NCBI GenBank assembly: GCA_964464385.1
Contig: CAYXFZ010000007.1
Location: 1-38,572, forward strand
Reading direction: 5' to 3'
Length of the DNA stretch: 38,572 bases
DNA from: CAYXFZ01 sp964464385
GTDB lineage: Bacteria > Planctomycetota > UBA1135
The first letter of the stretch is position 1. Each line of letters starts with the position of its first letter. The position numbers and the translations under genes were made by a program. A model generated the notes under the pieces. That model was not told where the DNA came from, did not search any database, and was given only the letters and a program-made list of their open reading frames with translations. Below, one piece after another: positions 1 through 8,730 of this stretch.

Positions 1-1
1 C

Positions 2-1765
2 AATGGAACTATTGCAGGGCCTCCAACATACGGCGGGGATCAAGATGGAGTGGGCGGGGCGTGGAAAACTCTAGCGACCATCAATGGTGGCTTTCCAAAC
101 GACCATTTGGGCTGGTCTGTAGGTCCTTTGGCTGCAGATTGGGACAAGGACGGAAGAGATGACATTGTGGTTGGGATTCCAGGGCGATCACCGTCCAGCA
201 TGTCAGAAAACACCGGAGAAATCCTCATTCTCGATCCAGATTTTTATCCTCTTAGCATTCTCACTAACCCAAACCTCACTGCCGAGGAGCGAATGGGCAC
301 GTCTGTGGTCGGTCTTAGGGACGAAAAACACATTAATCGAGTTCGAGTGATGGCCGGAGCTCCGTATGCAAAAGACGTCAATGGCGTGGAAAGCGGAGCC
401 GTTTATGTTCTTGGCCAAGGATCGTGGACCGGACCTACACGCCTCGTTTCTCCTAATCCAGAAGTAGGGGGTATGTTTGGCGCCGTGCTGGCGAATTTGC
501 GGAATTTTGACACCGACTTCGTGGAAGATTTTGCCGTTGGCGCGCCTGGAGAAACCGTGGGGAACTCTCCCAAATCAGGACGGGTCTACATTTACAGCGG
601 CAAGACCTGCACTTTAATTGCCACCCTGGAAGGCCCTCCCAATGTTCTTGGCGCACCGGTACAAATGGGAAGCGCTATTTCAGTTACTCACGATTGGAAT
701 GGCGACACTAAACCAGACATTGCCGTTGGCCTGCCCGGCTTAGACAGAAACAATTTGTTCGACAATGGTTCCACTTGGATCTTCGCCTACGATAATCCAA
801 CTGGTACCCTACTGTCAGGCCCCCAATACGACGGAGTAAACAGTGGTGACCTGAGCGGCACCTCAGTTGCATCCCGTTTTGATTGGGACGGCGACGGCCT
901 TTGGGATCTTGCTGTCGGCGAACCAGGTTTTGATGTGCCTAGCCAAATTCGTGGTACTTCGATCAACGGCGCCGGACAAATCGTCATTCGAGGTACTAGC
1001 TCCGGTGGCGCCTCCGTTGCGTTGTCAGGAGACGCTCCAGGTGGCGGCATGGGTGGCAATGTCACCGTCACTGATTTGGATGGAGATGGCAGTGAAGAAG
1101 CCACGGGCAGATCCTCCTTCACTGGAGGCACCATTCGTTCGAGTGGAGCCGACAGAGGTATGATCACCACCTTCAACAATGTGGACAACGGCATTATGTT
1201 TCGCCGTCAAGGTGAAGGAGAAGGTGATGAATGGGGATCGACTTTGGGTCGAGTCGGCGACTTGGACGGTGACGGAAAGGACGAGCTAATTATTGGTTCC
1301 CCCCTAACCGACACTATCAATGGTGAGAATTCCGGCCGCCTTGTTCGTTATTTACTTGATCCCTTCGCCACATCGCCCACAAAATATATCTCCGCTGCCG
1401 CCGGAGGCACTCTGACCGTGGCCGTAGATTTTCCTGATTGGTATGCACTCCGCAAAGTTCAACCTTTGCTTTCAGTTTCCGGCACTGGGCCCACATCCCT
1501 GTTCACTGCCAGTCATGAACTCTGGGTTCCCCTGACCGAGGACTTCGTTTATCAACAATCCAAGAAAGGAATCTATGCGTTTGGTGGCCCGGGCATGATC
1601 CGCAACTTGGACAGCGATGGGGCAACCTTCTATGCCGTTAACTTCAACCCGGGAGATTTGGTCGGCAGGGAAGGAAAACGAGTCTGGATTGCATTTGTCG
1701 CCTTTGACGGTGGCAATATTCCTCGAATCTCGTCGCGAGCAATTTCCTTTAGGATCAGGCCCTGA
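2..1765 (+). CDS. FG-GAP repeat exported protein, 5' end outside window
   Basis: The reading frame is open from base 2, and the residues before the first possible internal start (GTG at 50) match the paralogue that follows (NGTIAGPP, then GGxQDGVGG), so this is the C-terminal part of a longer protein. It carries FG-GAP/integrin-alpha type blocks with calcium-loop signatures such as DWDKDGRDDIVVG, DWNGDTKPDIAVG, DWDGDGLWDLAVG and DLDGDGKDELIIG, followed by a C-terminal beta-rich domain of about 130 residues. FG-GAP proteins form beta-propellers and act outside the cytoplasm, often in adhesion or as structural surface proteins; the ligand is unknown here. It is about as long as the C-terminal 570 residues of the next gene and closely similar throughout, down to the last codons, so the two arose by tandem duplication. 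The missing N-terminal half presumably holds a signal peptide. Confidence 0.85.
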   Translation, partial: NGTIAGPPTYGGDQDGVGGAWKTLATINGGFPNDHLGWSVGPLAADWDKDGRDDIVVGIPGRSPSSMSENTGEILILDPDFYPLSILTNPNLTAEERMGTSVVGLRDEKHINRVRVMAGAPYAKDVNGVESGAVYVLGQGSWTGPTRLVSPNPEVGGMFGAVLANLRNFDTDFVEDFAVGAPGETVGNSPKSGRVYIYSGKTCTLIATLEGPPNVLGAPVQMGSAISVTHDWNGDTKPDIAVGLPGLDRNNLFDNGSTWIFAYDNPTGTLLSGPQYDGVNSGDLSGTSVASRFDWDGDGLWDLAVGEPGFDVPSQIRGTSINGAGQIVIRGTSSGGASVALSGDAPGGGMGGNVTVTDLDGDGSEEATGRSSFTGGTIRSSGADRGMITTFNNVDNGIMFRRQGEGEGDEWGSTLGRVGDLDGDGKDELIIGSPLTDTINGENSGRLVRYLLDPFATSPTKYISAAAGGTLTVAVDFPDWYALRKVQPLLSVSGTGPTSLFTASHELWVPLTEDFVYQQSKKGIYAFGGPGMIRNLDSDGATFYAVNFNPGDLVGREGKRVWIAFVAFDGGNIPRISSRAISFRIRP

Positions 1766-1850
1766 TCCAAGAGGCCTTACTTTCGCAAAGAGAAGAATAT
1801 CTTGCTTTAAAATCCGTGGTAGGCTTGTGAACTAATTGCACGTTCCTACC

Positions 1851-4802
1851 ATGTCCCCCCACTCCCCCTCCCTTTTGTGCTTGATTTTGGCCGGTTTAGG
1901 CCTTGGCGCACCAGCCCCCTCTCAGGGCGAGCCCTTCGATATTGTGGCTCAAATTGATGGGCTACCTGGTTTTGGCGTACCGTTAGGCACAATTCCCTCC
2001 TTCGATGGAGACAGTACTAAGGATTTTTACGCAGTCCAACCGTATGCCGCCAATCCTGGAGTGGCCAATTTGCAAATTTACTCCAGCATCACCTATGCCC
2101 TGCTTGGAAACCGCGACATTGTCGTAGATCCCAACGACCCTCGGTCTTCCCTGGCCGGAATCAAGGACATCAATAACGATGGGGTTCAAGATTTTGTCAT
2201 GCAGACCAGCCCCGGGCACGTGGATTGTCTAGACGGGAACGATCTCACCACAGTGCTCTGGTCCTTTGATGATAGTGGTGCAACCCTGAATTCCATTTTT
2301 CTGGATGTCCGCGCTGTGTTGGACTTGGATGGAGACAACAAATGGGAAGTTCACCTCTCTGCAAAGGATGGAGACCGTTACATCCTTCACGGCAAAACCG
2401 GATTGATCTGGCAACAATGGAACTTGGCCAATTATGGAGAAACGCCCGGTGCCGCCTATGTCGGGGATTTAAATGGAGATGGCGTTCGAGAAATGATCAC
2501 GGTCTATCAAAGTGCCGCCAATAGCCTTTGGGGTTTCCGTCTCTGGGATGTGGCCACAGCAGGCGCACCCTTTGAGATCGGCGGAAGCTCGGGAACCATT
2601 GCCTATTCCGAACCCCCGTTGCCCAAAACCGTGGGCGACATCAACGGCGACTGGGTGGATGATTTCGTTTGGGCATTCACCGATTCCGGAGGCAATGGTC
2701 TCGCTCAGATTGTGGACGGACAATCCCTGGGTGCGGTGCTACTGAACTCCATTTCGGTCTCGGGCAATCCAACGACTCTGGTGGGACACGTAGATTGGTC
2801 CGGAGACGGTATCTACGATTTTGTGGTTGGCAATGATGGCACTGCCTTGGAAGTTTTTGACAGCGCTACCGGCGATCTGCTTGACACCATCCTTAGTCCA
2901 GATCCCTTGACAACCTTTGGCTTCGGTCGAGGTCTTTCCATTTTCAAAACTCCAACCCAAAACATCCTGCTGGTGGGTTGCCCGGATACACCCTCAGGCA
3001 CCGGCGGAACGGTCTATTTGTTCAGTAATGGAACTATTGCAGGTCCTCCCTTATTTGGGGGCAATCAAGACGGAGTAGGAGGATCTTGGGTTACCCAAGC
3101 AACAATCAATGGCGGTTCTGCAAACGACCATTTGGGCTGGTCGGTCTCGCCCTTGGCAGCAGATTGGGATTTGGACGGACAGGATGACATCCTTGTCGGC
3201 GTTCCTGGGCGCAACCCTTCCGGTGGCGGGTCAGATCGAAATACGGGTGAAGTTGTCGTCGTGAATCTAGATCTAATCCCACTGGCCAACCTAACGAACC
3301 CAACTCTTGCTACCAATGAACGTATGGGCACCGCCGTTGTCGGCTTACGGGACCTAGGGAATGTGAACAAAGTACGCATCATTGCCGGAGCTCCGTATGC
3401 ACTGACCACCATCAATGGTGGAGACAGTAGCGGAGCCGTCTATATGTTGGACGAAAATGGCAACAACACCCTACGTCTCGTTTCACCGAATCCGGAAGAA
3501 GGAGGGATGTTCGGTTCTGTGTTGGCCAATCTCAGTTATCTCGACAACGATTTCGTGGAAGACTTTGGCGTCGGTGCGCCGGGGGAAACTGTGGGAAACT
3601 CACCTGGATCAGGCCGAATCTACATTTACAGCGGCTTTGACGGCACTTTACTCGGTACGTTGGAGGGGCCCCCCAACATTCTGGGTAAAGCTGTAATGCT
3701 GGGAAGTTCCCTGTCGACCACCCACGACTGGAATGGTGATTCCAACCCCGACATTGCCGTTGGCTTGCCTGGATTGGATTCCAACAACTTGTTCGACAAT
3801 GGTTCCACCTGGATCTTCGCCTACGATATTCCTACTGGCACCCTGTTGCCTGGTCCCCAATACGATGGCTTGAACAGTGGCGACCTAAGCGGCACCTCAG
3901 TGGCATCCCACTTCGATTGGGACGGAGACGGTCTTTGGGATCTCGCAATCGGCGAACCAGGTTTTGATGTTCCTAGCCAAATCCGTGGCACGACAATAAA
4001 TGGTGCAGGCCAAGTCGTGATACGAGGGACCAATTCCGGCGGTGCCACGGTTGGTTTGTCAGGAGACACTCCAGGCGGCGGCATGGGTGGCAATATCACC
4101 GTCACTGACTTAGATGGCGATCATGGTGGAGAGGTGACCTCTAGTTCTTCCTTCGTGGGAGGGACAATGCGCTTGAGCGAAGATGGCAAAGGCATGATTA
4201 CGACTTACAGTAATGTTGACAACGGCATCATGTTGCGCCGTCAAGGCGAAGAAGGAGGAGATCAATGGGGATCGACCTTAGGACGGGTCGGAGACTTGGA
4301 CGGGGATGGCTTGGATGAGTTGATTCTTGGCTCCCCCCTGACCGATACGATCAATGGTGTAGATTCCGGTCAACTTGTTCGGTATCTGTTAGATCCATTC
4401 GCAATATCCCCCACGAAGTTCATATCCGCCTCCGCCGGAGGCACTTTGACTGTAGAGGTGGACTTCCCAGATTGGTACGCCTTGCGAAAAGTCCAGCCAC
4501 TCCTCTCTAGATCAGGAACTGGTCCGGCAACCGTTTCTGCTCCCACCTATGATCTCCTGATTCCCCTCACCGAAGATCACTTATTCAACCGAGCCAAGCG
4601 TGGTGTCTATTCTTTTGGTGGATCCACCATGATCCGCAATCTGGACGCCAACGGTGCCACTCTTTATGCCATCAACTTTAACCCGGGAGATCTGATTGGG
4701 AATGAAGGGAAAAAAGTGTGGATGGCGTTTGTCGCGTTTGACGGCGCCACTGTCTTTCCACGAATCTCGTCGCGGGCAATTTCCTTCACCATCGTGCCTT
4801 GA
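1851..4802 (+). CDS. FG-GAP repeat exported protein (tandem paralogue)
   Basis: A 983-residue protein starting at ATG 1851; a TTG five codons upstream is possible but the ATG gives a cleaner signal peptide (hydrophobic stretch LLCLILAGLGLG, then APAPSQG). At least nine calcium-loop/FG-GAP blocks are visible, for example DINNDGVQDFV, DLNGDGVREMI, DWSGDGIYDFVVG, DWDLDGQDDILVG, DWNGDSNPDIAVG, DWDGDGLWDLAIG and DLDGDGLDELILG. The C-terminal 570 residues duplicate the preceding gene. The protein is predicted to be exported and to fold as one or two beta-propellers with a C-terminal beta domain that may anchor or sort it; that role is an inference. The 85-bp gap to the preceding gene shows no terminator, so co-transcription is possible. 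No Shine-Dalgarno or TANNNT box precedes the start. Confidence 0.88.
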   Translation: MSPHSPSLLCLILAGLGLGAPAPSQGEPFDIVAQIDGLPGFGVPLGTIPSFDGDSTKDFYAVQPYAANPGVANLQIYSSITYALLGNRDIVVDPNDPRSSLAGIKDINNDGVQDFVMQTSPGHVDCLDGNDLTTVLWSFDDSGATLNSIFLDVRAVLDLDGDNKWEVHLSAKDGDRYILHGKTGLIWQQWNLANYGETPGAAYVGDLNGDGVREMITVYQSAANSLWGFRLWDVATAGAPFEIGGSSGTIAYSEPPLPKTVGDINGDWVDDFVWAFTDSGGNGLAQIVDGQSLGAVLLNSISVSGNPTTLVGHVDWSGDGIYDFVVGNDGTALEVFDSATGDLLDTILSPDPLTTFGFGRGLSIFKTPTQNILLVGCPDTPSGTGGTVYLFSNGTIAGPPLFGGNQDGVGGSWVTQATINGGSANDHLGWSVSPLAADWDLDGQDDILVGVPGRNPSGGGSDRNTGEVVVVNLDLIPLANLTNPTLATNERMGTAVVGLRDLGNVNKVRIIAGAPYALTTINGGDSSGAVYMLDENGNNTLRLVSPNPEEGGMFGSVLANLSYLDNDFVEDFGVGAPGETVGNSPGSGRIYIYSGFDGTLLGTLEGPPNILGKAVMLGSSLSTTHDWNGDSNPDIAVGLPGLDSNNLFDNGSTWIFAYDIPTGTLLPGPQYDGLNSGDLSGTSVASHFDWDGDGLWDLAIGEPGFDVPSQIRGTTINGAGQVVIRGTNSGGATVGLSGDTPGGGMGGNITVTDLDGDHGGEVTSSSSFVGGTMRLSEDGKGMITTYSNVDNGIMLRRQGEEGGDQWGSTLGRVGDLDGDGLDELILGSPLTDTINGVDSGQLVRYLLDPFAISPTKFISASAGGTLTVEVDFPDWYALRKVQPLLSRSGTGPATVSAPTYDLLIPLTEDHLFNRAKRGVYSFGGSTMIRNLDANGATLYAINFNPGDLIGNEGKKVWMAFVAFDGATVFPRISSRAISFTIVP

Positions 4803-4819
4803 CTGTATGGGTGAATCTT

Positions 4820-4825
4820 TAGGAT
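4820..4825 (+). promoter_or_regulatory. TANNNT -10 box for upp (leaderless type)
   Basis: TAGGAT lies 7 nt before ATG 4833. This matches the TANNNT-(5-8 nt)-start pattern seen at many genes in the window and is one reason to prefer ATG 4833 over ATG 4824. The same bases (AGGA) could alternatively serve as a Shine-Dalgarno sequence 8 nt from the start. Confidence 0.45.
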
Positions 4826-4832
4826 GGTCACA

Positions 4833-5456
4833 ATGGATGGTGTCCACCTGCTGAATCACCCGGTTGCTAACGACAAACTCGCAGAATTGCGGGCCGAGTC
4901 CACGCCACCCGCTCGGTTCCGAGCGTTGGTTCGAGATTTGGCCCTTCTCTTGGGCGTGGAAGCAACGCGAAACTTGCCCACCCAGGAAGAGACCACCACC
5001 ACCCCGATGGGCACCTGCTCAACTCGAGTGCTGTCCGGGCGCACGGCCCTGATCCCCATCCTCAGGGCTGGTTTGGGCATGGTGGATGGCCTGTTGGACC
5101 TGCTACCCCAAGCTGAAGTCCGTCACCTTGGGCTGGAGCGCGACAAGAAGACCCTGAAGCCTCGGTCCTATTACGAGAAATGGGCTGGCCCCCCCGCCAA
5201 CCACGGCCTGATTTTGGACCCCATGTTGGCCACCGGTGGCTCCGCCATCGTGGCTGTGGATCGTGTTTTGGCGTGGGGTTGTCCTGACGTATCTTTTCTG
5301 GCCCTGATTGCGGCCGCCGAAGGCGTCACCCAATTTCGCCAGGCCCACCCCGACATCCCCCTTTTCCTGGCCGCGCTGGATGATCAACTCGACGACCAAA
5401 GCTACATCCTGCCTGGCCTAGGGGATGCTGGAGACCGCCAGTACGGCACTTACTAG
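4833..5456 (+). CDS. upp: Uracil phosphoribosyltransferase
   Basis: Converts uracil and PRPP to UMP in pyrimidine salvage; cytoplasmic. The 207-residue product matches the family length (about 208). Visible landmarks are the N-terminal NHPVANDKLAELR (family HPLV.HKL..LR), the RAGLGMVDG segment, the PRPP-binding loop LDPMLATGGSA, and the C-terminal uracil-binding signature YILPGLGDAGDRQYGT. ATG 4833 is chosen over the in-frame ATG 4824 because the family begins just before the HP motif and because TAGGAT/AGGA lies at a suitable distance upstream. It starts 30 bp after the FG-GAP gene stop and is followed after 7 bp by a gene of unknown function and then mutM, probably as one transcript. Confidence 0.95.
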   Translation: MDGVHLLNHPVANDKLAELRAESTPPARFRALVRDLALLLGVEATRNLPTQEETTTTPMGTCSTRVLSGRTALIPILRAGLGMVDGLLDLLPQAEVRHLGLERDKKTLKPRSYYEKWAGPPANHGLILDPMLATGGSAIVAVDRVLAWGCPDVSFLALIAAAEGVTQFRQAHPDIPLFLAALDDQLDDQSYILPGLGDAGDRQYGTY

Positions 5457-5463
5457 ACCTGTC

Positions 5464-6444
5464 ATGGAATTCGGTCCGGCATCCAGTTTTGACGAAGAAG
5501 AGAAGGCCACCCTGGCGGACATCGCTGAAGCTCTTTCCTTTGCCAGGGGGCCAGCCTCGGGCAGGATGCTGGATCAACTCCAAACCACCGTGGATCGGGT
5601 CGGCCTTCTCGCCGATGTCGTTCAGGCCCACCCCCCCATCTTTAGCGAACGGGTTTTAGGGGAACAGACTCGCGACCAGGATTCGCTGGTGGATGCCTTG
5701 GCCCAAGTGGACGACACCATGGTGGACTTGCACCTGCCCATGCGCGCGGTCGTCGGCCGAACTCTGGTCCTGGCCGAATTGAATACTTGGCGTCTGGCCG
5801 AGCATATTGTGGAACAAGAACCCGATGCGGCTGAGATCGCCGGTGGCAAGGTGCAACACTGGATGAACGGTTGCGTTTACACCTTGGTCGCGGAAGAAAT
5901 CCTTCTCTCCATCTTGCGCGATGAGAATCGTGAGCGCCCCATTCGTGCCCTCGCCTTGGATCACTTGGCCCGAATGTGGGAAACCCGGCACCTCTTTGGT
6001 GCCCGCCATTTTTTCCCGCTCTTGGCGGCCACCTGGGCCGCCCGACAACGCATTCGGGTCAGCGTCGGTACTCTCCTCGGAGTTTCCGAAATCATGCGCC
6101 TCTTGCAGGCCGGTTGCGACCCCGAGTTTGTCGAATACTTTTCCCGAACGAGTTTGACAAACGATGAGCGGGAAGCTTTTCAAGAATTCCTCATTGGTGT
6201 CTCTACCGAACGGATTCACTCCCTTTCCCTTTGGATGGATGAAACCGGGCAATCTTCCATGTCCCCGGAAGAGGCGAACTTGGGCGAAGAAAATGCCGGG
6301 AAAGGACAAGAAAGTCTGGCCTTTTACCGCTTCTTTCGGGAACGCTCACTTCAGGCCGTCGCACGGCGGATTCGAGACGAACCTGGCCCGAAGCGCACCG
6401 CCGAAGAATACGTCATGGTGTATTTCCTCGACAGCTCGGCTTAA
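5464..6444 (+). CDS. Hypothetical helical protein between upp and mutM
   Basis: A 326-residue protein that I do not recognise. The start is placed at ATG 5464, 7 bp after the upp stop; a longer frame from 5425 would overlap upp. The sequence is rich in Ala, Leu, Arg and Glu and looks all-helical and cytoplasmic, with no signal peptide or membrane segment. The middle part (AVVGRTLVLAELNTWRLAEH and onward) has the regularity of a helical-repeat or bundle protein, and the C-terminus is acidic and then basic. It ends 2 bp before mutM, so it is almost certainly translated from the upp-mutM message. Context (nucleotide salvage and base-excision repair) does not define a function. Confidence 0.75.
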   Translation: MEFGPASSFDEEEKATLADIAEALSFARGPASGRMLDQLQTTVDRVGLLADVVQAHPPIFSERVLGEQTRDQDSLVDALAQVDDTMVDLHLPMRAVVGRTLVLAELNTWRLAEHIVEQEPDAAEIAGGKVQHWMNGCVYTLVAEEILLSILRDENRERPIRALALDHLARMWETRHLFGARHFFPLLAATWAARQRIRVSVGTLLGVSEIMRLLQAGCDPEFVEYFSRTSLTNDEREAFQEFLIGVSTERIHSLSLWMDETGQSSMSPEEANLGEENAGKGQESLAFYRFFRERSLQAVARRIRDEPGPKRTAEEYVMVYFLDSSA

Positions 6445-6446
6445 CA

Positions 6447-7262
6447 ATGCCGGAACTCCCCGAAGTCGAGACCATCCGGCGGGGTTTGGCCCCCCGATTG
6501 GAGGGTGTCCGGTTGCGCGGGGCAAAGATGCGCACGGCTCGACTCCGCAATCCACTGGATTCCAAACTGGAAACCACACTGCGAGGCCAAATCATCAGCC
6601 AAGTACAGCGACGGGGCAAAGTGCTGATTTTCCGATTGCAAAAGGGCGCTCTCCTGGTGCATTTGGGAATGTCAGGCAATCTCCGTTTCGAAAACCAGGC
6701 GCGAAAGCCTGGCCGTCATGACCACTGGGATCTTCTTTTACCGCACCGACAGGTCTTGCGTTATCGAGACCCTCGCCGCTTCGGTTCCCTCCTTGCTACG
6801 GATCAGGATCCTGCCATCCATCCCTCTCTTGCCCATCTTGGACCTGAACCTCTGGAGGATCCCAACCTGGGAGCCCACCTCCATCAGGTGTTTCAGGGCC
6901 GGAAAGCTGCCGTCAAGACCCTCCTCCTCGATGGGCGATTGATCGCCGGAGTGGGAAACATCTATGCCTCCGAGGCCCTTTTTGGTGCCGGAATCCGCCC
7001 AGGCATGGCTGGAAGACGCCTTTCTGGGCCAAAATGCTTCCGTCTGGCAAATTCTCTCCAAAATGTCCTACGAAGGGCCCTCAAGGCCGGTGGAACCACT
7101 CTCCAAGACCACAGGAACGCCAATGGTGCTTGGGGGCAGTTCGGCCAAGAGTTGGCCGTTTATGGCCGGAAAGGGCTTCCCTGTGCCCATTGCGGGCACC
7201 CGATCCAATCCAGACTCCTAAGCGGCAGGAATACCTTTTGGTGCCCTCAATGCCAGTCCTAG
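6447..7262 (+). CDS. mutM: Formamidopyrimidine-DNA glycosylase (Fpg/MutM)
   Basis: Removes oxidised purines (8-oxoG, FapyG) from DNA and cleaves the abasic site. The 271-residue protein begins with the invariant MPELPEVETIRRGL, giving the catalytic Pro2 and Glu3 after Met removal. It continues with the beta-hairpin lysine region (RRGKVLIFRL), the HLGMSGNL motif, GVGNIYASEALF, and a C-terminal zinc finger CAHC-x16-CPQC with the conserved Arg in SGRNTFW. Length is normal for the family. It follows the unknown upstream gene by 2 bp. No strong terminator was seen in the short stretch before the assembly join at 7291. Confidence 0.97.
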   Translation: MPELPEVETIRRGLAPRLEGVRLRGAKMRTARLRNPLDSKLETTLRGQIISQVQRRGKVLIFRLQKGALLVHLGMSGNLRFENQARKPGRHDHWDLLLPHRQVLRYRDPRRFGSLLATDQDPAIHPSLAHLGPEPLEDPNLGAHLHQVFQGRKAAVKTLLLDGRLIAGVGNIYASEALFGAGIRPGMAGRRLSGPKCFRLANSLQNVLRRALKAGGTTLQDHRNANGAWGQFGQELAVYGRKGLPCAHCGHPIQSRLLSGRNTFWCPQCQS

Positions 7263-7290
7263 GGCCCTTTCTGGGCGGAAAGGGGTAAGA

Positions 7291-7300
7291 NNNNNNNNNN
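7291..7300. other. Assembly gap (10 N)
   Basis: A run of exactly 10 N, the same length as the other three gaps, so it is a placeholder. It lies in the intergenic region after mutM; missing sequence of unknown length could hold the mutM terminator or part of the next promoter region. Confidence 0.99.
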
Positions 7301-7521
7301 GTTCTTGAGATAGGTTCCTTGAAATCCGAATTTGTTGGAAATCCTTACTATTTCAGGAAAAACGTCAAATTTCTTTCAGTTTGACTAGCATAAATCCCGA
7401 TTATGGATTACAAATAGGTCATCGGAGTTCCGAGGCGAAGCCCCGGTCCTGGACCCCCTGGAGATGGGGGATTCCATTCCGACTTCCCCCACTCTCATCC
7501 CTTAGCATCCAAAAAATTAAC
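7301..7521 (+). promoter_or_regulatory. Upstream region of the secreted protein gene: weak promoter and 5' leader hairpin
   Basis: A non-coding stretch, AT-rich to about 7420. TTGACT (7381-7386) resembles a -35 box and TATGGA (7402-7407) a poor -10 box with a short 15-bp spacer. Further down, CCCCC (7454-7458) and GGGGG (7466-7470) can form a small hairpin with a 7-nt loop in the leader. The gene start at 7522 lacks the close TANNNT box seen at other genes, so a real 5' leader is likely. All assignments are by eye. Confidence 0.3.
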
Positions 7522-8652
7522 ATGCTGCGAAACATCCTCACTGGCTTGGCCGTTGTCGCTCTCTGCGCCGGCGCCACTGCCCAAAACACTGCTTCTTACC
7601 ACAGCAAAGCCAATACCCCGGTCAAGTACTTGGGCGAATACAAAATGGCTTCTGGCGAATGGTCCCTGGCCAGCCGCGCTGGCTCCCGTGTTCTGTACAA
7701 CTGCACCACTTGGGGCAATTACTACAGCACTGTGGGAAACTCCAGTACCACCGTCGCTGACCAACAATGGATTGACGAAGGCACGTTGGCTGACTCCAAC
7801 GGCTCGCAAGTCGACCAGGTCAATGGCTTCGACTTCGCCTACTGCTCCTCCGACTTCGATCCGACTGGCAACAGCGGCTCGGTTGGCATTTACTTCTACG
7901 ATGATTACACCCCGTGCACCACGCCGCCCGCGGCCACCTGCGCTTACGTGATCACCGGCCTGCCTCTCGGCAGCAACGGCAACACGGCTTGCTGGGGTGT
8001 TGGAATCGACCTCGAAGGTGGTTCCGAATGCACCACGGATGCCGCAGCTCTCTTCCGGACCACCGACGCTGGCGTCTCCGACCGTAGCTTCGGTTGGGCC
8101 TTCAGCCCGAACCCTGGAATGAGTGGCATGAACGACACTGGCTCCATCCTGGACCTTCCTTGTGCCCAGCCCGTTCAGAACAACGGCTGTGGTTCTGGTA
8201 ACCAAAACTTCTTCTGGTGGGAAGATCCCGCTGGTGCTTGGAGTGGTTGCTACTGGTTCGGTGGAATTCCTTATGCTTCCTTTAGCATGAAGATGTACGC
8301 CCCAGGTTCAGGAACTGCCAATTACGGCTACGGAAACGGCATCACCATGAGTTGTGATACCTACTCCCAAGGTGGCAACTCCACCTTCTCCGCCGCTGGC
8401 CATAGCCCGAGCAATACCATCACTTTGGCGGTGAGCCAGAGCACTTGGGACCTCTCCTTTGGCGGTCAGACCATCGTCGTGAAGTACCCCTTCCTGACGA
8501 CTCTGCCCATGGACGCGGCCACTGGCTCCGTCTCGGTCACCATCCCCACGGGTGTGCCCGATCCGGTTTATGTCATGGTCATCGAATGTGCCGGCCCCTT
8601 CAAGCCTGGTAACTTCGCCAACGCCTCCAATGGTGTTGCGCTCATGAACTGA
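7522..8652 (+). CDS. Cysteine-rich secreted protein of unknown function
   Basis: A 376-residue exported protein. ATG 7522 is chosen because it opens a textbook signal peptide: MLRNILTG, a hydrophobic core VVALCAG, and an A-x-A cleavage site before QNTAS. An upstream in-frame start at 7381 would bury this. The mature protein is rich in Gly, Ser, Thr, Asn, Tyr and Trp and has many cysteines spread as likely disulfide pairs (NCTTWG, YCSSDF, TPCTTP, TACWG, SECTT, GCYWFGG, SCDTY), typical of an extracellular beta-rich protein. I recognise no catalytic motif. Codon use is biased to C-ending codons and the gene has its own strong terminator, which together suggest a highly expressed, monocistronic surface or secreted protein. 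Function unknown. Confidence 0.8.
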   Translation: MLRNILTGLAVVALCAGATAQNTASYHSKANTPVKYLGEYKMASGEWSLASRAGSRVLYNCTTWGNYYSTVGNSSTTVADQQWIDEGTLADSNGSQVDQVNGFDFAYCSSDFDPTGNSGSVGIYFYDDYTPCTTPPAATCAYVITGLPLGSNGNTACWGVGIDLEGGSECTTDAAALFRTTDAGVSDRSFGWAFSPNPGMSGMNDTGSILDLPCAQPVQNNGCGSGNQNFFWWEDPAGAWSGCYWFGGIPYASFSMKMYAPGSGTANYGYGNGITMSCDTYSQGGNSTFSAAGHSPSNTITLAVSQSTWDLSFGGQTIVVKYPFLTTLPMDAATGSVSVTIPTGVPDPVYVMVIECAGPFKPGNFANASNGVALMN

Positions 8653-8672
8653 TCTTCAGATCAGACCGATTC

Positions 8673-8708
8673 AGACGCCCCGCCTTTTGGCGGGGCGTCT
8701 TCTTTTTT
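8673..8708 (+). terminator. Strong rho-independent terminator
   Basis: A perfect 12-bp stem: AGACGCCCCGCC (8673-8684), loop TTTT (8685-8688), GGCGGGGCGTCT (8689-8700), then TCTTTTTT. It lies 20 bp after the stop of the secreted protein gene and is the clearest terminator in the window. Confidence 0.95.
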
Positions 8709-8718
8709 GTCGAGTCGT

Positions 8719-8724
8719 TAACCT
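8719..8724 (+). promoter_or_regulatory. TANNNT -10 box for the PHP hydrolase gene
   Basis: TAACCT ends 6 nt before ATG 8731 and lies just after the strong terminator, so this gene needs its own promoter. Spacing predicts transcription starting at or next to the ATG. No -35 box is evident. Confidence 0.45.
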
Positions 8725-8730
8725 AGTTTC

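Noticed and set aside
787..1194. Antisense frames within the FG-GAP genes (also 3065-3415 and 3821-4105)
   Set aside because: They occur at matching places in both paralogues, are rich in Pro, Ser and Arg, and mirror the repetitive Gly/Asp coding strand; shadows of the real genes.
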